Source: Chamaecrista fasciculata
Lineage: Eukaryota > Streptophyta > Magnoliopsida > Fabales > Fabaceae
Length of the DNA stretch: 64,000 nt
Assembly: GCA_003254925.1 (NCBI GenBank)
Contig: QANZ01005615.1
Location: 20,885 to 84,884, forward strand
Direction: 5' to 3'
The position numbers and the translations under genes were made by a program. Positions 1-11,555 of this stretch are shown here, in pieces (position 1 is the stretch's first letter; every line of letters begins with the position of its first letter). The notes under the pieces are model-generated. The model saw only the letters and a program-made list of their open reading frames with translations, did not search any database and was not told where the DNA came from.

Positions 1-1645
1 TATATATATATGGTAGCTAGATAAACATGACCATAATTTCACTCAATCTAGCTATAGCTCCTAGCTAGCCAATATATACTCTAGGCTAAGCTTAAACAAT
101 ATCTAGTTCTATATATGGATCAGATAGTGTCGGAAGCTCATCTCGAGAATCTTTATAAAATGAAGAGAAAACTAACAATGTGGTTTCTAAAAGATCATTG
201 AGATGACAATTCAGTGTTTGAAAGATTGAATTGTACAATTTAATTCTTAAAATATTAAAATATTATACTAAATAGTCCTTTTTATGAATTAAATAGTACA
301 CCTTTTTAATTTTCAAGAACTAAAAAGTATATGCATTTTGATCTTTTAGGGACTAAATGTATATTTTAATTTTTTTAAGGACTGAATTGTCAGTTTAGTG
401 ATCTTTTAATAATTAAATTTTTAGTTTACTCTAAAATGAGATATTGGTGTAATATATGTATAAATTTTGAATGCATGATATAATTAAGTTTGTCCTTTTC
501 TAAAAATTTCGTATTTTCTTTCTCATTGTGTTGTGTGAAGGAGTGTTGTTAATTAGTACTGTTAGTTTCTGTTTACCATCTGGGTCTGGCACAGTTAAAG
601 TATATATGGTGATCAGCTTTAGTTAGGAAAGAAAAACTGAAAAGCTATACGTGACTGCATGCATATATATATTTGTTGTTTTCACTATTAATGAATATGT
701 TAAGTAATAATAATAAAAAATTAATAACGAGAGTAAAAAAAAGGTGAATATTTCGGGGTGAATGAATCTGATTAAAAGAGGGGAGGGGGGTTGTTTTGTT
801 CTTATCTTGAAATAATCACATTGTGTATGAATTATAGGGTAGGGCCCTTTGAAAAGATGGGTATCTTAAAGATATTGTCATAACTTTAATAAGCACAATT
901 TTAAGATTGGGCTTTATGGATTAATTGAATCTTATTACAAGTTTGAAAGGAGATAATTACGTAGGCATGCTTAATTGATACATGGTTACTTTTTTATTTT
1001 TCCAATATGTAACGCAAGGGGAGAATGAGAGAATCATTTTGATGAGGAAGCTTTATTGTTAATTTTTTTCATGGCAGAAAGCTAAAAGCTTGTGTGTAAA
1101 GTAGAGTTTAGTGGTTGAGGGTCAACACTAATAATAATAAGTGGGAATTGAAGGGAAAAAGTAGCTTTTCATGTGGCTTCATCTAAGTGGGATTTTCTAT
1201 AGTTAGCAACGCTTTAAGGATTCCATATACTTGTTGGAAATTAAAAGTTTAAAGTAACAAAGTGTGTGTGTGTGTATGCATGAGGTGGCCTGGCTTGGTT
1301 CTTTCAAACAATAGCTTTTGAGATTGGAATTTGGCATCTTCTCCTCGTCTCATATATATGGTGAATTTTGCATAACTATCATACTAATTAAATATATATA
1401 TACATTAAAAATAAAAGGGTTTAATTAATTTACATGGGGCGGTGCCTCCTAATTAATTTGTCATCATCATATATAATGCGCTAAGCTACACTTTCTTTTT
1501 GTTCATGGAGCCCGTCATATCTTGTTACTTCAAAAGTTGAGACCCATACCATCAAGAGTTAGGACTTAGGCGTATAATTGATATATATATATATATATAT
1601 GAGCAAATTATGTGACACCAAATTTAATTAACTTTGAATAATTAA
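1..1645. other. AT-rich intergenic DNA, no gene
   Basis: No open frame here has protein-like composition. It contains TA and TG microsatellites (for example about 1262-1276 and 1580-1601) and one weak inverted-repeat element described separately. Nothing else is supported. Confidence 0.6.
163..437. mobile_element. Inverted-repeat MITE-like element (family G)
   Basis: The left arm (AACTAACAAT..., then GACAATTCAG) is mirrored by the right arm (GGACTGAATTGTCAG... to TAGTTTACTC). The same arms recur at 5085-5378, and a single arm at about 6385-6535, so it is a dispersed family. The target duplication could not be defined and the class is not known. Edges are approximate. Confidence 0.5.
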
Positions 1646-2162
1646 GGTCAAATGGTCATTTTGGTCCTAAATATATGCCCATATGTTCATTTTGGTCTTT
1701 TATATTTCAAAATGTTCAAATTGGTCCTAAATGTTGGCAAAACATTTTATTTTGATCCCAAACTATTGAATATGGTCATATTTCTCTTGTTTCAAATTCA
1801 AATGTAATGAGTTCAAAGGTACGTATTGTTCTCAAATAGTACTGTCTCTATCTAATCGGTTCATCAACAGATAAAGTCAAATTGGTCCCGAAAGTAGACC
1901 GCTCGTTTCATGGTCAAATAAGCGAAATTGATCATATCTCTCTCGTTTCAAGTTCGAATGCAACGAATTAAAAGCTACGAGTTATTCTTAACAAATCATT
2001 TGAACTTAAAATGAAATACGAGAAAAATATGACCAAATTCAATAGGTTGGGACCAAAATGAAGTATTTTGCCAACATTTAAAACTAATTTGAATATTTTG
2101 AAACATCAAGGACCAAAATGAACATGAGGACATACATTTAAAACCAAAATGACCCTTTGACC
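1646..2162. mobile_element. Mutator-like long-TIR element, family A (decayed duplication)
   Basis: This is a 517 bp palindromic element whose left end GGTCAAATGGTCATTTTGG is mirrored by the right end CCAAAATGACCCTTTGACC. The arms extend inward through most of the element, including the words AAATTGGTCCTAAATG and CATATTTCTC. The flanking 9-mers AATAATTAA and AATATATGT match at only 5 of 9 positions, so the duplication has decayed. Better copies at 8645 and 60626 have exact 9 bp duplications, which places the family in the Mutator superfamily. It has no transposase and is non-autonomous. Confidence 0.75.
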
Positions 2163-2171
2163 AATATATGT

Positions 2172-2857
2172 GTGTGTGTATGTTATATATTGAGAGGTTC
2201 TCTTAAGTAATAATCAAGTCCCTTCATGGTAGAAATATTCTAGTAATTAATAATTAGTTTCACAGCAATGTTTAATGAGAAACTATACCCCACATCACAA
2301 AAAAAAAAAGTTCAAAACCAATATTTTCTTCGCGTGTACTTCTCTTCTTTTACTAGGTTAAGATATTTTAGTGGATTTAAACCATCAATATTCACACACC
2401 TATATATATATATGGTTTATGTATATAATTAAGTAGTTTCTTAACTTTAGATATTATTTTTATAACTGTAGTATTATTTCTTTGTGAAAAACTTCTTAAT
2501 TCTAGAAACTGGCGCATGATGCGATGCTAAACCATCGTTTACTGTCTAGTCAATCACCATCTTACAGGTGCAAATTTTTTTAATTAATCACCATTTGCAT
2601 AAAAAGCTCCGTAATCAATTGAGGATTGAACAGCAAGTATATATAGGTGCATGCTTGCCTTTTGTAATTGTGCATTAATAAGTGGCTTATAACTTTAGTT
2701 TGTTTATGGTCGAGCTAATCATATATGGATAGAGAGATAGTATATTATCGAGCATTAATTTTTTTCCTTTTTTTAAAAAAAAAATTTAGGTTCTGAATTG
2801 AAGAAGCTATCGTTAAAATATAAAGGCTAGTGTGATGAGAATATTTCTTTTGGATGA
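2172..2857. other. Intergenic, no gene seen
   Basis: AT-rich DNA without a credible open frame, with a short TA tract near 2402-2413. Nothing else recognisable. Confidence 0.5.
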
Positions 2858-2862
2858 AGTAA

Positions 2863-3298
2863 TGTTGGGCATAAAAACAATACCCCAGCAGAGAATTAAA
2901 ATAGAGAAACAAGATGGAATAATACTACGATCTCAACACAAGAGAAATTAACGTGGGAAATCCAAACCGGGAAAAAAACCCACGACCGTTGCCAAAAGAC
3001 AACTAGAGAAAATACTATGTGAAAATTATTACATCACACATCTTCTCTCAACCCTCACACCAAGTACACTCACACTCTCTCAAAGCAACTATTTGACTAC
3101 ACCTCCCACACTCTAACAACAAGAGGACAACTCTCAAATTAAATACAAGAGAGGGAAGAATTTATAAGTCTAATACAATGCTTAAAGTGTATTGACTTGG
3201 TGTACTTAGAAAACAAACCCAAGGCCCCTATTTATATTGTTGAGACCCTCCCACATGCTTTACTCCAAGCGATGTGGGACTTTTAAGCAATCCCAACA
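2863..3298 (-). mobile_element. Copia-type solo LTR with exact 5 bp target duplication
   Basis: A 436 bp LTR begins TGTTGGGC and ends TCCCAACA (palindromic TGTT..AACA ends). It is flanked on both sides by AGTAA (2858-2862 and 3299-3303), an exact 5 bp target-site duplication. No primer-binding site or internal domain adjoins it, so it is a solo LTR left by recombination between the two LTRs. On the minus strand it carries a TATAAATA box (3236 to 3229), which sets its orientation. It also has an snRNA-type upstream element (see separate feature). Assignment to Copia rests on the TGTTGGG/CCCAACA ends and the compact U3; this is inference. Confidence 0.88.
3229..3281 (-). promoter_or_regulatory. 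LTR promoter: USE-like motif plus TATA box
   Basis: On the minus strand the LTR contains AGTCCCACATCG (3281 to 3270), an exact match to the plant snRNA upstream sequence element RTCCCACATCG. After a 33 bp spacer comes TATAAATA (3236 to 3229). RNA polymerase II snRNA promoters in plants use about 33-34 bp between these boxes, while polymerase III types use about 10 bp less. The U2 gene at 31.8 kb in this window has the same motif with a 34 bp spacer. Whether the LTR really uses the snRNA machinery is untested. Confidence 0.6.
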
Positions 3299-3303
3299 AG
3301 TAA

Positions 3304-3720
3304 CTATATATATATATATATATATATGAAAAAGAAAAACAAGATATAATAATATATGATGTTGAAACTTTTTCCTATAGGTTGTTTTCGAAAAGCAAAT
3401 GATGGTACAATTTCTTTCGACTGAGAAAAGAGGAAGCAACGGTCTACTTTTTGCTTGATTGGTGGTCTTTGTGCCCATCGATTATATCTCTTTAAAAAGC
3501 AAAATCACTTTCTTTTATTCTAAACTTGGAAAAGGAAGGCCATAAAAGGAGGTGGGGTTATGAAGAAAAGGTTGAGAGACGCATCAAAGTCTACTTGCTT
3601 TGAGTGCAAGAAGCTACCAAAAACTTTTTAGCATATAGCTAGCTAGCTACACAAACATATATATATATATATATGCCTCTCCATTCTCCAATCTCAATTC
3701 TCATCACTTTATATATATAT
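3304..3720. other. Intergenic, no gene
   Basis: Contains TA microsatellites at about 3306-3327 and 3659-3673. No coding potential was recognised. Confidence 0.5.
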
Positions 3721-4490
3721 GGTCAAACTACAAATTTAGTCCCATATCTTTTTTCATTCTCAATTTGGTTCTATATTTTTTTTGGGTAAATTACACTTTG
3801 GTATCCTGTGGTTTGACCCTATTTCACTTTGGTACCCTGTGGTTTGAAACCTGACACTTTGGTATCCTGTGATATTCTCCATTAACACTTTGGTACCCTT
3901 TGGAGCTATTTTGTAATTTTAATCATAACAAATTTTGCAAAAATTACATATTGACCCCAATTTTTTTTAAAGTTTTCATTTTAGTCCCTAGATAATATGT
4001 ATCGACCTATTTGTAATTTTTTGAAATTTTTTTGGGGTCAACGTGTAATTTTTTCAAAATTTGTTATGGTTAAAATTACAAAATAACTCCAAAGGGTACC
4101 AAAGTGTTAATGGAGAATACCACAGGGTACCAAAGTGTCAGGTTTTAAACCATAGGGTACCAAAGTGAAATAGGGTCAAACCACAGGGTACCAAAGTGTA
4201 ATTTACCCCTTTTTTTTTGTTGCACTTTTGGTTCCATATCTTTACAAAAGGGTTAACCGTTAGCTCCACATGGCCTAAAGATATGAGACTAATTCTGCAT
4301 TTGATCTAAATATATGAGATCAATTTTATACTTAATCCAAAGATATGAGACCAAATCTGTAAAAAAAAATATATGAGACCAAATTAAGACCTGAGCCAAA
4401 GATATGGGACTAAAAGTGCAACAAAAAAAAGATACATGATCAAATTAGAGATTGAGCAAAAAATATAAGACCAAATTTACACTTTGCCCT
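3721..4490. mobile_element. Inverted-repeat element, family B, split by a nested insertion
   Basis: The left arm (3721-3783, with the word AAATTTAGTCCCATATC) is mirrored by the right arm near 4470 (ATAAGACCAAATTTACACTTTG). The left arm is interrupted after ATTTTTTTT by a complete family C element (3784-4208), and family B sequence (GCACTTTTGGTTCCATATC) resumes immediately afterwards. Family B recurs at about 12466, 13145 and 34241. It is non-autonomous and probably Mutator-like by resemblance to its sisters. Confidence 0.65.
3784..4208. mobile_element. Mutator-like element, family C, nested in family B
   Basis: The 425 bp element starts GGGTAAATTACACTTTGG and ends with the reverse complement. 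Its repeated inner words (TTTGGTACCCTGTGGTTTG) mirror each other around the centre. The flanking 9-mers ATTTTTTTT and CTTTTTTTT match at 8 of 9. The second copy at 38487 has an exact 9 bp duplication. It carries no coding sequence. Confidence 0.78.
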
Positions 4491-5084
4491 ATATTTTCTT
4501 TTCCTCTTCCCAGCTGTGACTGATTTGTTGTTATTTGTGTTTGCTTAAAGTTTGACCTTTGCTGACATGATTATGCTACCTCTCTCTTTCTCTATATATA
4601 TGTATATAATATTTTTTGAATTTAGTATATATATGATACACACACACATGGATTTATATATGTGTGTGCATCAAAAAAACCAAAGCTTGGTGGGGGTGTG
4701 GCTTGCAGTAGTTAAAAGTGTTATGGGACCTTTTGCCTCATTATATTCCTCAATTAGCCTTTGTGTGGGTTACCCTTTTTAATTATTTGTCATCTATTTG
4801 ATCATATCAAGTTTTGAACTTGTGATGAGTATTATTGCGTTTTTCTTCTTCCCTTCCATGATTTTGATTACGTTAATGGACCAAACCTATCGATGAAACC
4901 AAAACTTAAATAAAAATTTTATTGTTATGAATTATACGAGTAAGTAGTGTTTAAGTCAATTTAATTATGTGACATGCATGAAGAATTTCTGTGGATTATT
5001 GAAACAAATTTGACATATATATATATAGTTCAAAATTTCAAATTTGTAAAATATGAACTAAAATAGTAAAGAGCAAAAATTTTA

Positions 5085-5378
5085 TATTTGAATAAACTAA
5101 CAATTCATTCTTTAAAAGATCGTCGAGTTAACAACTCGGTCCTTAAAAGATTGAAATACCTAGTGTAGTCCATGAAAAATTAACACTCTTTAGTCACCGA
5201 AAGATTGATATAGTATACTAATTAATTAGTCCACAAAAATTGAAAATGACTAACATATATATTTTTAGTTTTGATCTTTCAATGTCTAAACTATATATAT
5301 ATTTTTAATTGTTTTAGGGATTGAGTTGTCAATTCAGTAATTTGTTAGAGATCGAATTATTAATTTACTCCTTAATTT
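5085..5378. mobile_element. Inverted-repeat element, family G
   Basis: The left arm AATAAACTAACAATTCATTC and the inner word AACAACTCGGTCC are mirrored by GGATTGAGTTGTCAATTCAG and a final AATTATTAATTTACTCC. Edges are approximate and no clear target duplication was seen. Confidence 0.5.
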
Positions 5379-6924
5379 ATATTTTATGCATGCATCTCTT
5401 GATAATAATAGCTCGAAGACTAATTATAAGTATAGTTTCCTAAATTCTCTACTGATTAGGCCTCTAAATCGTATTAATATATCACTAGTTTTCTGACCTA
5501 TAATCACTAATTTTAATAATAATTAGCTCGAGTCCTATATCAAAATCACCCCACGTAATTCAAGCAGAGAGACTCTATATCTTCTACTACTAAGTAACTA
5601 GGATAACTAAAAAAGTGGTCTCCTTTACAAATTGTTCTTGTTAAAGTATCTTCTACACAAATTCTTTGTAAATTATTCTTGTTAGCTTTCCCTAATAAAT
5701 TCTTCGGTGAAAAAAGTAAGGTCTTATTAAGATTTTATTAATTTATCATTTTTAAAAAAAAAAAAATATTTCAAATTCTTTCTAGAGATGGAATTAAAAA
5801 AGGAAACGTTAGTTTCACCTAGATCTACAAATTTTGAATCTGGGAATCTCATCACATATATGAACTACTTTTGCTTTTTCATATGGCCAAGATTTTCTGA
5901 TCGTTTGATTCCTTTTTCTTGGGTAGAAGGAGGATCCTTGAAATGGAATCAATAGTCGATCGATGCAAGTATTCATTAATAGTGCGTCCTTGATCAATCA
6001 TGATGGTTTTCTCTATTATTGGTGGGGATGGTATTATATGCCAATAAATTTTGAATTTTTTTTTTCTCCCGTGAAGGAAATTAACCAAAACAAACATAAA
6101 TTAAAGCAACAAAACTTTTTGATAATCATGCTATAAGGTAAAATGATTCAGAGAGAGAAAGTGATCGAGATGATAGAAATCTTGAATTTAAGGCCGAGGG
6201 AATGAATTATAAGTAAAATGGCGGAAAAGAGAAATATAGAAGCCAAAAGGAGGACTCACAAAAGTATTACCTAAGCTGATGGAATCACTTAAAAGTCTTT
6301 TATTAAGTGGAGAAAATAATTACGGCATCATGCTTAATTATGATATGGAAAAGTCTAATTAGTGTATATATATAGTAATATTATATAGAGTAAATTAGCA
6401 CTTCGATCCTTGAAAAATTATTGAACTGACAATTCAGTCCCTAAAATATTAAAATACATACACAACTTAATTTTTGAAAGACTAAAACAAAATATTTATT
6501 ATATTAGTTCTTTTCATGAACTAGGTAGTATTTTGTTTTAATCTTTTTATCATTGTATAAAATATCATGGTATAAGATATTTGCATTATTTGTGTTTTTA
6601 TTTAAAAATAATATTTGATATTCTATTAATGTTAATAATCCCTCAAAATTAACATCATTATCTTCATCTTTTTAAATTTTTTTTCTAATTATTAGTATGT
6701 TTAGAATATCTAATATAAGGCGCATAAAATATATATATAATAAATTAACAAGAAAAAAATTTAAAAAGAAAAATAACGAACACCCATAAAATTATACCTT
6801 CTATTTTTAGTTTATTATTATTATTTTTTAATTTATTAAAAAGAAAAAAAATTATTAAAATTATACCTTCTTATTATTTCAATTATTATTATTATTTCTT
6901 GAGCATTTAATCTTTCATTGTGTT
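5379..6924. other. Intergenic, no gene; one orphan family G arm
   Basis: About 6385-6535 holds a single arm of family G (GAGTAAATTAGCACTTCGATCC). The open frames around 5815-6097 are short and have no recognisable domain. The rest is AT-rich. Confidence 0.45.
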
Positions 6925-7910
6925 TGGGCTAGACAAGCTTGATTATGTTGCCCTTTGGGGTTGAGATATGATTTTAGATCTATTAGTAGAATTGAAGCTC
7001 GGTTGAGTGAGGTCTTTCTTTGCTCTAACAATAGTGATTTTATGGTGGTTTTGGTGTCTATTATGAGCTGGGAAATTTGGAAGATTAGATGTCGCTATGT
7101 TTTTTACAAGATTAATCCTGATCCTATTCTTGCAGGGAATAGAGCTGTGTCTTCATTATCTGAATTTTGGTCTGCAAATGGGTGGTCCTATGATGAAACT
7201 TTGGAGAATAGTGGGGGATCTCAAGGTAATCAGGATGCTCTATGGAAGGCTCCTTGTACAGGTATGTTTAAAGTTAATGTTGATGGGGCTCCGAATCAAA
7301 ATTGTAATTCTGGTGGTGTTGGGGTGATTGTTAGGGATGATAGGGGTGATATTGTTAAATGTGTTAATGCCCTTGTTAAAGCTTTTACTGTTTGTATGGC
7401 CAAAGTTTTGGCCTTGAGAAAAGGGTTGCATGTGGTCTGTGATTTAAATATACAGGAAGTGTGTATTAAATCTGATTGCAAAAATCTGGTTGACTGCTTC
7501 AATGGGAATTGTGGTATTTCGGATTGGCATTGTGCAGGTTTGCTTCATGAGGTGAGATCTCTGCCTTCTTCTATGCACTCTTTGCAGGTGGTTTGGGTGC
7601 CTAGATCTTCTAATAAAGCGGCTGATTGACTCGCTAAGGCTGTGATTTGTGGGTTGTGCTGCTCTGCTTGAGTCAATGGACCTCCAACCCATTTTTTGAA
7701 GATTGTTCGTTATGATGCTAGAGATAGGAATGGGATTGGGTGATGTTTATAGAGTTTGGGGTTTGTTTCGTTTAATGTTCTTATCTTTCAACTTTATGTT
7801 TTTGTCGCTTTGGGATATTTTTTTACTACTTTCTTGTTCATGTTTTGTATTGTGGTGTTATTTTGCTGGTTTTATTGAATTTCTTTCGGCAAAAGAAAAA
7901 CGAGTAGAAA
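6925..7910 (+). pseudogene. LINE relic: RNase H (RVT_3-type) domain and 3' tail
   Basis: This looks like the 3' end of a non-LTR retrotransposon. An open stretch (6955-7629) reads a tryptophan-rich linker, then WKAPCTGMFKVNVDGA with the first catalytic Asp, a central GGVGVIVRDDRGD strand, SDCKNLVD with another acidic residue, and the final NKAAD. The usual catalytic Glu of the AEALALR motif is replaced (MAKVLALR). A TGA stop interrupts NKAAD-stop-LAKA where a Trp codon is expected, so the enzyme is dead. Downstream, 7630-7905 is T-rich and ends in an A-rich tail, as LINE 3' ends do. The 5' edge and target duplication were not found. The family is clear but the exact clade is not. Confidence 0.75.
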
Positions 7911-7924
7911 ACAAGATCGAATGA

Positions 7925-8394
7925 ATAGAAGAGCAAAGATTCAAGGTAAAAAATATCTAGTTGTTAAGTAAAATGAGATTAACAAGTTAATTATTAAATG
8001 TTGGAGAATGAAACGTAGGCAAGTTTTCAAAATGTATGACTATGAAAATATGAGTAATGATGGGTTTGAGGAAAGTTGGTGAGGAGGCCATGCAATGAGT
8101 GACATAAACAATGAATGGGGTGACGTATAATTAATAATTATGAGTTGTTAATTACAAGTCAAACAAAAGCTTGCATTTTGTATTCTTTACAGACACTGCT
8201 TGTGCCAACATGCTTTTCTTGACCTTTCCAACTTTAATTAGTTTTACTCCCTCACTCAATTAATCTTCCTAGTAAGTAATAATCGTCTTCCCTCCACTGT
8301 TAATAATTATTAATCTTCGCAGGTATTCTCGCTTAGCCACCTATGCATATATAGGCTCACATGCCCAATTCAACAATTTTTTTCTGAGTCTTTT
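7925..8394. other. Intergenic, no gene
   Basis: AT-rich sequence between the LINE relic and a SINE. No feature recognised. Confidence 0.45.
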
Positions 8395-8578
8395 TTTATT
8401 TTGGTTGTTTAAAGTATCTCTCGGTTTGACAGACTAAAGACTAATTCTTCGTGGATTTGAAATTTATTTAAGGGTCTGTCGCTAGCTAATTGGTTGCTAC
8501 ATATACAAGGCAAGATTCGAACCCCCGACACTTGTTTAAGTGACATAGTGAGCTGATCACTAGACCAACCAAACTTGA
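8395..8578 (-). mobile_element. tRNA-derived SINE
   Basis: Read on the minus strand, the head contains TGGTCTAGTGATCAGC (polymerase III A-box-like) and GGGGGTTCGAATCTTG (B-box GGTTCGAATC) about 35 bases further on. A non-tRNA body of about 110 bp and an A-rich tail follow. It does not fold into a complete tRNA cloverleaf with an anticodon arm, so it is a SINE and not a tRNA gene. The edges and duplication were not resolved. Confidence 0.65.
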
Positions 8579-8644
8579 TTATTATTTTTTTTATTTTTGA
8601 AAGTTTCAGTTGAGTTTGGATATAAAACTAAAAGGAAAAATATA

Positions 8645-9167
8645 GGCAAAGGGTCATTTTGGTCCTAAATGTATGTCTTAATGTTCATTTTGGTCTTTTA
8701 TACTTCAAAATGTTCAAATTGGTCCTAAATGATGGCAAAATATTTTATTTTTAGTCTCAAACTATTGAATTTAATCATATTTTTCTCGTCTCCCATTTCA
8801 AGTTCAAAGGACTTTTTAAAATTAACTCATAATTCTGAACTCGTCGCATTCGAACTTGAAACGAGAGAGAGATATGATCAATTTTGCTTGTTTGACTATG
8901 AAACGAGTGATCCACTTTCAGGACCAATTTGTCATCATTTACTAACAGTTCCAATTAGATAGAGAATGTATTCTTTGAGAACAATACTAACTCTGAATTT
9001 GTCATGTTCAAACTTGAAATGAGAGAAATATGATCATATTCAATATATAGTTTGGAACCAAAATGAAACATTTTGCCAACATTTAGGACTAATTTGAACA
9101 TTTTGAAACATAAAGGACCAAAATGAACATTAAGACATACGTTTAGGACCAAAATGACCCTTTGACC
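8645..9167. mobile_element. Mutator-like long-TIR element, family A, exact 9 bp duplication
   Basis: The 523 bp element begins GGCAAAGGGTCATTTTGG and ends CCAAAATGACCCTTTGACC. It is flanked by AAAAATATA on both sides (8636-8644 and 9168-9176), an exact 9 bp duplication typical of the Mutator superfamily. The arms occupy nearly the whole element, so its transcripts would form a long hairpin. There is no transposase. Open frames inside (8729-8962, 8955-9269) are by-products. Confidence 0.85.
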
Positions 9168-9176
9168 AAAAATATA

Positions 9177-9841
9177 TATAGCTTTGGAGTTTTTGAGATA
9201 ACTCTTTCTCACTACAATTGTTTTTAGAAAAAAAAAACCAAAAAAGTAAACTATCATTAAGAGGGTCAAAAAGGATATAATGCAAGTATACGACTATGCT
9301 AAATGTTTAAGCATTTGTTAAAAAAGTTTTGGCCTTTTTTACTTATATCTTAAATTTAATCATTATTTTTTAATTATGTCTATCCTATTATATATGATTT
9401 TGAGATTTATAGTTAGTCTCTCAAAAGCATATATAATTCTCTATTTTTATATATAAATTAATAACTGTCCATAAATAAAAAAAAATACATATATAATAAA
9501 ACTTTTCAATCATTTGATCTAATTCTATAACTTCTTATATACTTTTTATAACTTTAAAATATTTTATTATTTAAATGACTTTTCACTAAAATAATCCCTT
9601 TTATATTTTTTTTCATTTTATATATTTACTTAAATAATTTCACTTCAATCATTTTTTAAATCTTGCATTTTGTATATTTTGGTTTAATTATGATCATTAT
9701 GTAAAAGAATGGAGTCATCCGAAAATAAAGTAAGGAAAATGCTCTAAGGAGTTAATCTATCAATTAAGAGTATTAGTTAATCCTAATGATAGGTAAATTA
9801 TAAATTGAGAATAAGACAAATATCCAAGTCTTAAAAGTTAG
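9177..9841. other. Intergenic, no gene
   Basis: Very AT-rich sequence. Nothing recognisable on either strand. Confidence 0.5.
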
Positions 9842-10665
9842 GCAAAAGCATTGTTAGTATCCTTGACGTATGAGGTTATTTTTAGTTATAGCCTCAACGT
9901 ATATTTCATCAACTATGGTATTATACCCCAACCCTTAATTTATTGCATAATAGTCCAGAATGTTTGTCATTTTTAATAAACAAATCCTTAGAAGTCATTA
10001 ACGTACATCCCTCTTTCTCTTACCCTAAAACATCACCACCACACTTCATCGTCGTCGTTCACTCTATCCTCGTTTCTGTCAACATGGTCCTTCTCGTCAT
10101 CGTCCTCAGCTTCCCGGACTCTCCTAAATTACGTTATTCTCATCCTTTTTCCTTCCCTTACAATTGCATTTTTCACTCATCTTCTCTATTTTATCTCTCT
10201 CTCCAAAGGGGTTTTAAAATTACTTTACTTCTCAGTTCTGGCGACCACGACGACACTGCCACTGGAGATTGTGTGTCAATGCCGAGAGGTGGAGCTATTG
10301 GTATTTCTGCTCGATTTCTCTGTATTCACGGCTCATGAAAAGTTTGTTTGTAGTTGCCAGAACTGTGAAAAACAGAGAGGATAGGTTTTCAGGTTTCTCA
10401 ATTGCAGGGACCAGTACGTTAGAGATGACAAACATTCTGGATTGTTCTGTAATTAGTTAGGGACTCGTGTGAAAGAAAAATCTTGAGAAAATTAAGAATT
10501 TCTAAATAATGAAAACTTAAGGACTTTAAAACAAAAAATATGTTGTGTTGGGATATAATTGACTCAAATATAAAACGTTGGGGGGTATAAATGACAAAAA
10601 AAAATACGCTGGAGGTATAATTGAAAATAATTTCATATATTAGAGGTACGAACAATAGAAATTAA
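9842..10665. mobile_element. Inverted-repeat element (family E-like) with a non-palindromic cargo
   Basis: The outer ~100 bp on each side are inverted: GGCAAAAGCATTGTTAGTATCC and the ATTATACCCC word on the left, GGGGGTATAAATGAC and AGAGGTACGAACAATAG on the right. Unlike the other family members the centre (about 9945-10500) is not palindromic. It is less AT-rich and holds runs such as CGTCGTCGTTCACTC, plus a pyrimidine-rich stretch ending TTGCAG followed by GGACC. The 131-codon frame at 9943-10338 has no domain I can name. The cargo may be captured host sequence, but I cannot identify it. Confidence 0.5.
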
Positions 10666-11555
10666 CTTTATCTAAGTTTTATCTTACAAAAACCTATGCA
10701 TTTTTTTAAGAATTTGGACAAGGTAAGAGTATATGATACAGTAGGGACGAATTGTAATTCAGATAGTACAAAATTAAGCGAATATCAAACTCATTCTCAT
10801 ATCTAGTTTCATTCTTTACCATTTGTTATTCGGTGTCGCTCTTATTTGGTGACTTTGCAGTCATTGCAAGTTTGTCACTTTGCTCATGTAATTTTTTATA
10901 TATTTATTATAAATTAACCAATGAAAATAAACATGATGAAATTTTGTACGCACTTCGTTATAATAAATATATAAACTAGAAATCTTACATAATTAATTAT
11001 AGATAAAATCATAGAAAATAATACATGTGAATTTTGTAATTTGAAAATTTTGTTCTGTATCTATGTCGTATTAGTATTTCAATTATTTGGCCAAGTGTCA
11101 CTGTAGGAAGGGTCGAAGAAAAGAAAGTAATCTGCCAAGTGTCAGAACCATGTGGAGTGTCATTAATGAAAAAGTGTAGTGTAGCATAAGAGTAGTATGA
11201 GTATCAATTCAATTAATTCAATTAATTTTGTATAAAACAAAAAATGACAGAAATAACGAAAATAAGAAAATATATATAAAAAAAATACTTAGTTACATAA
11301 TCTTTAATCTTTATTGATTTCAAATTTTAAAATCTTCCAAAAATCATTACTTTAAAATTTTAAAATAATTAAAAAATTGAACTTATTTTTTTTTCATCTA
11401 TGTTTAATTTTAACATATAAAGAAAAATAAAATAATAACATTTCAACAAATTAAAATGAAATTTCGTTTTATTTTTGTTTTCTAGGCAAGGGTACAATTA
11501 TTTGAGATGGACAAGAGAGAGATGTTGGCCAAAATCTCAAATTTATTCCTTATGA
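10666..11555. other. Intergenic, no gene
   Basis: AT-rich DNA without recognisable features. Confidence 0.45.

Noticed and set aside
3269..3281. snRNA gene next to the USE motif in the Copia LTR
   Set aside because: No U1-U6 sequence follows the TATA box; the region is LTR with an exact duplication.
5815..6097. Minus-strand frames with a hint of organelle-like sequence
   Set aside because: I could not match them to any plastid or mitochondrial gene, and they are short and overlapping.
8500..8575. tRNA gene on the minus strand
   Set aside because: A- and B-box-like words are present, but there is no full cloverleaf or anticodon arm, and an unrelated body follows; it is a SINE head.
9943..10338. 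131-codon plus-strand frame as a gene
   Set aside because: No domain, no conserved start context, and it lies inside an inverted-repeat element.
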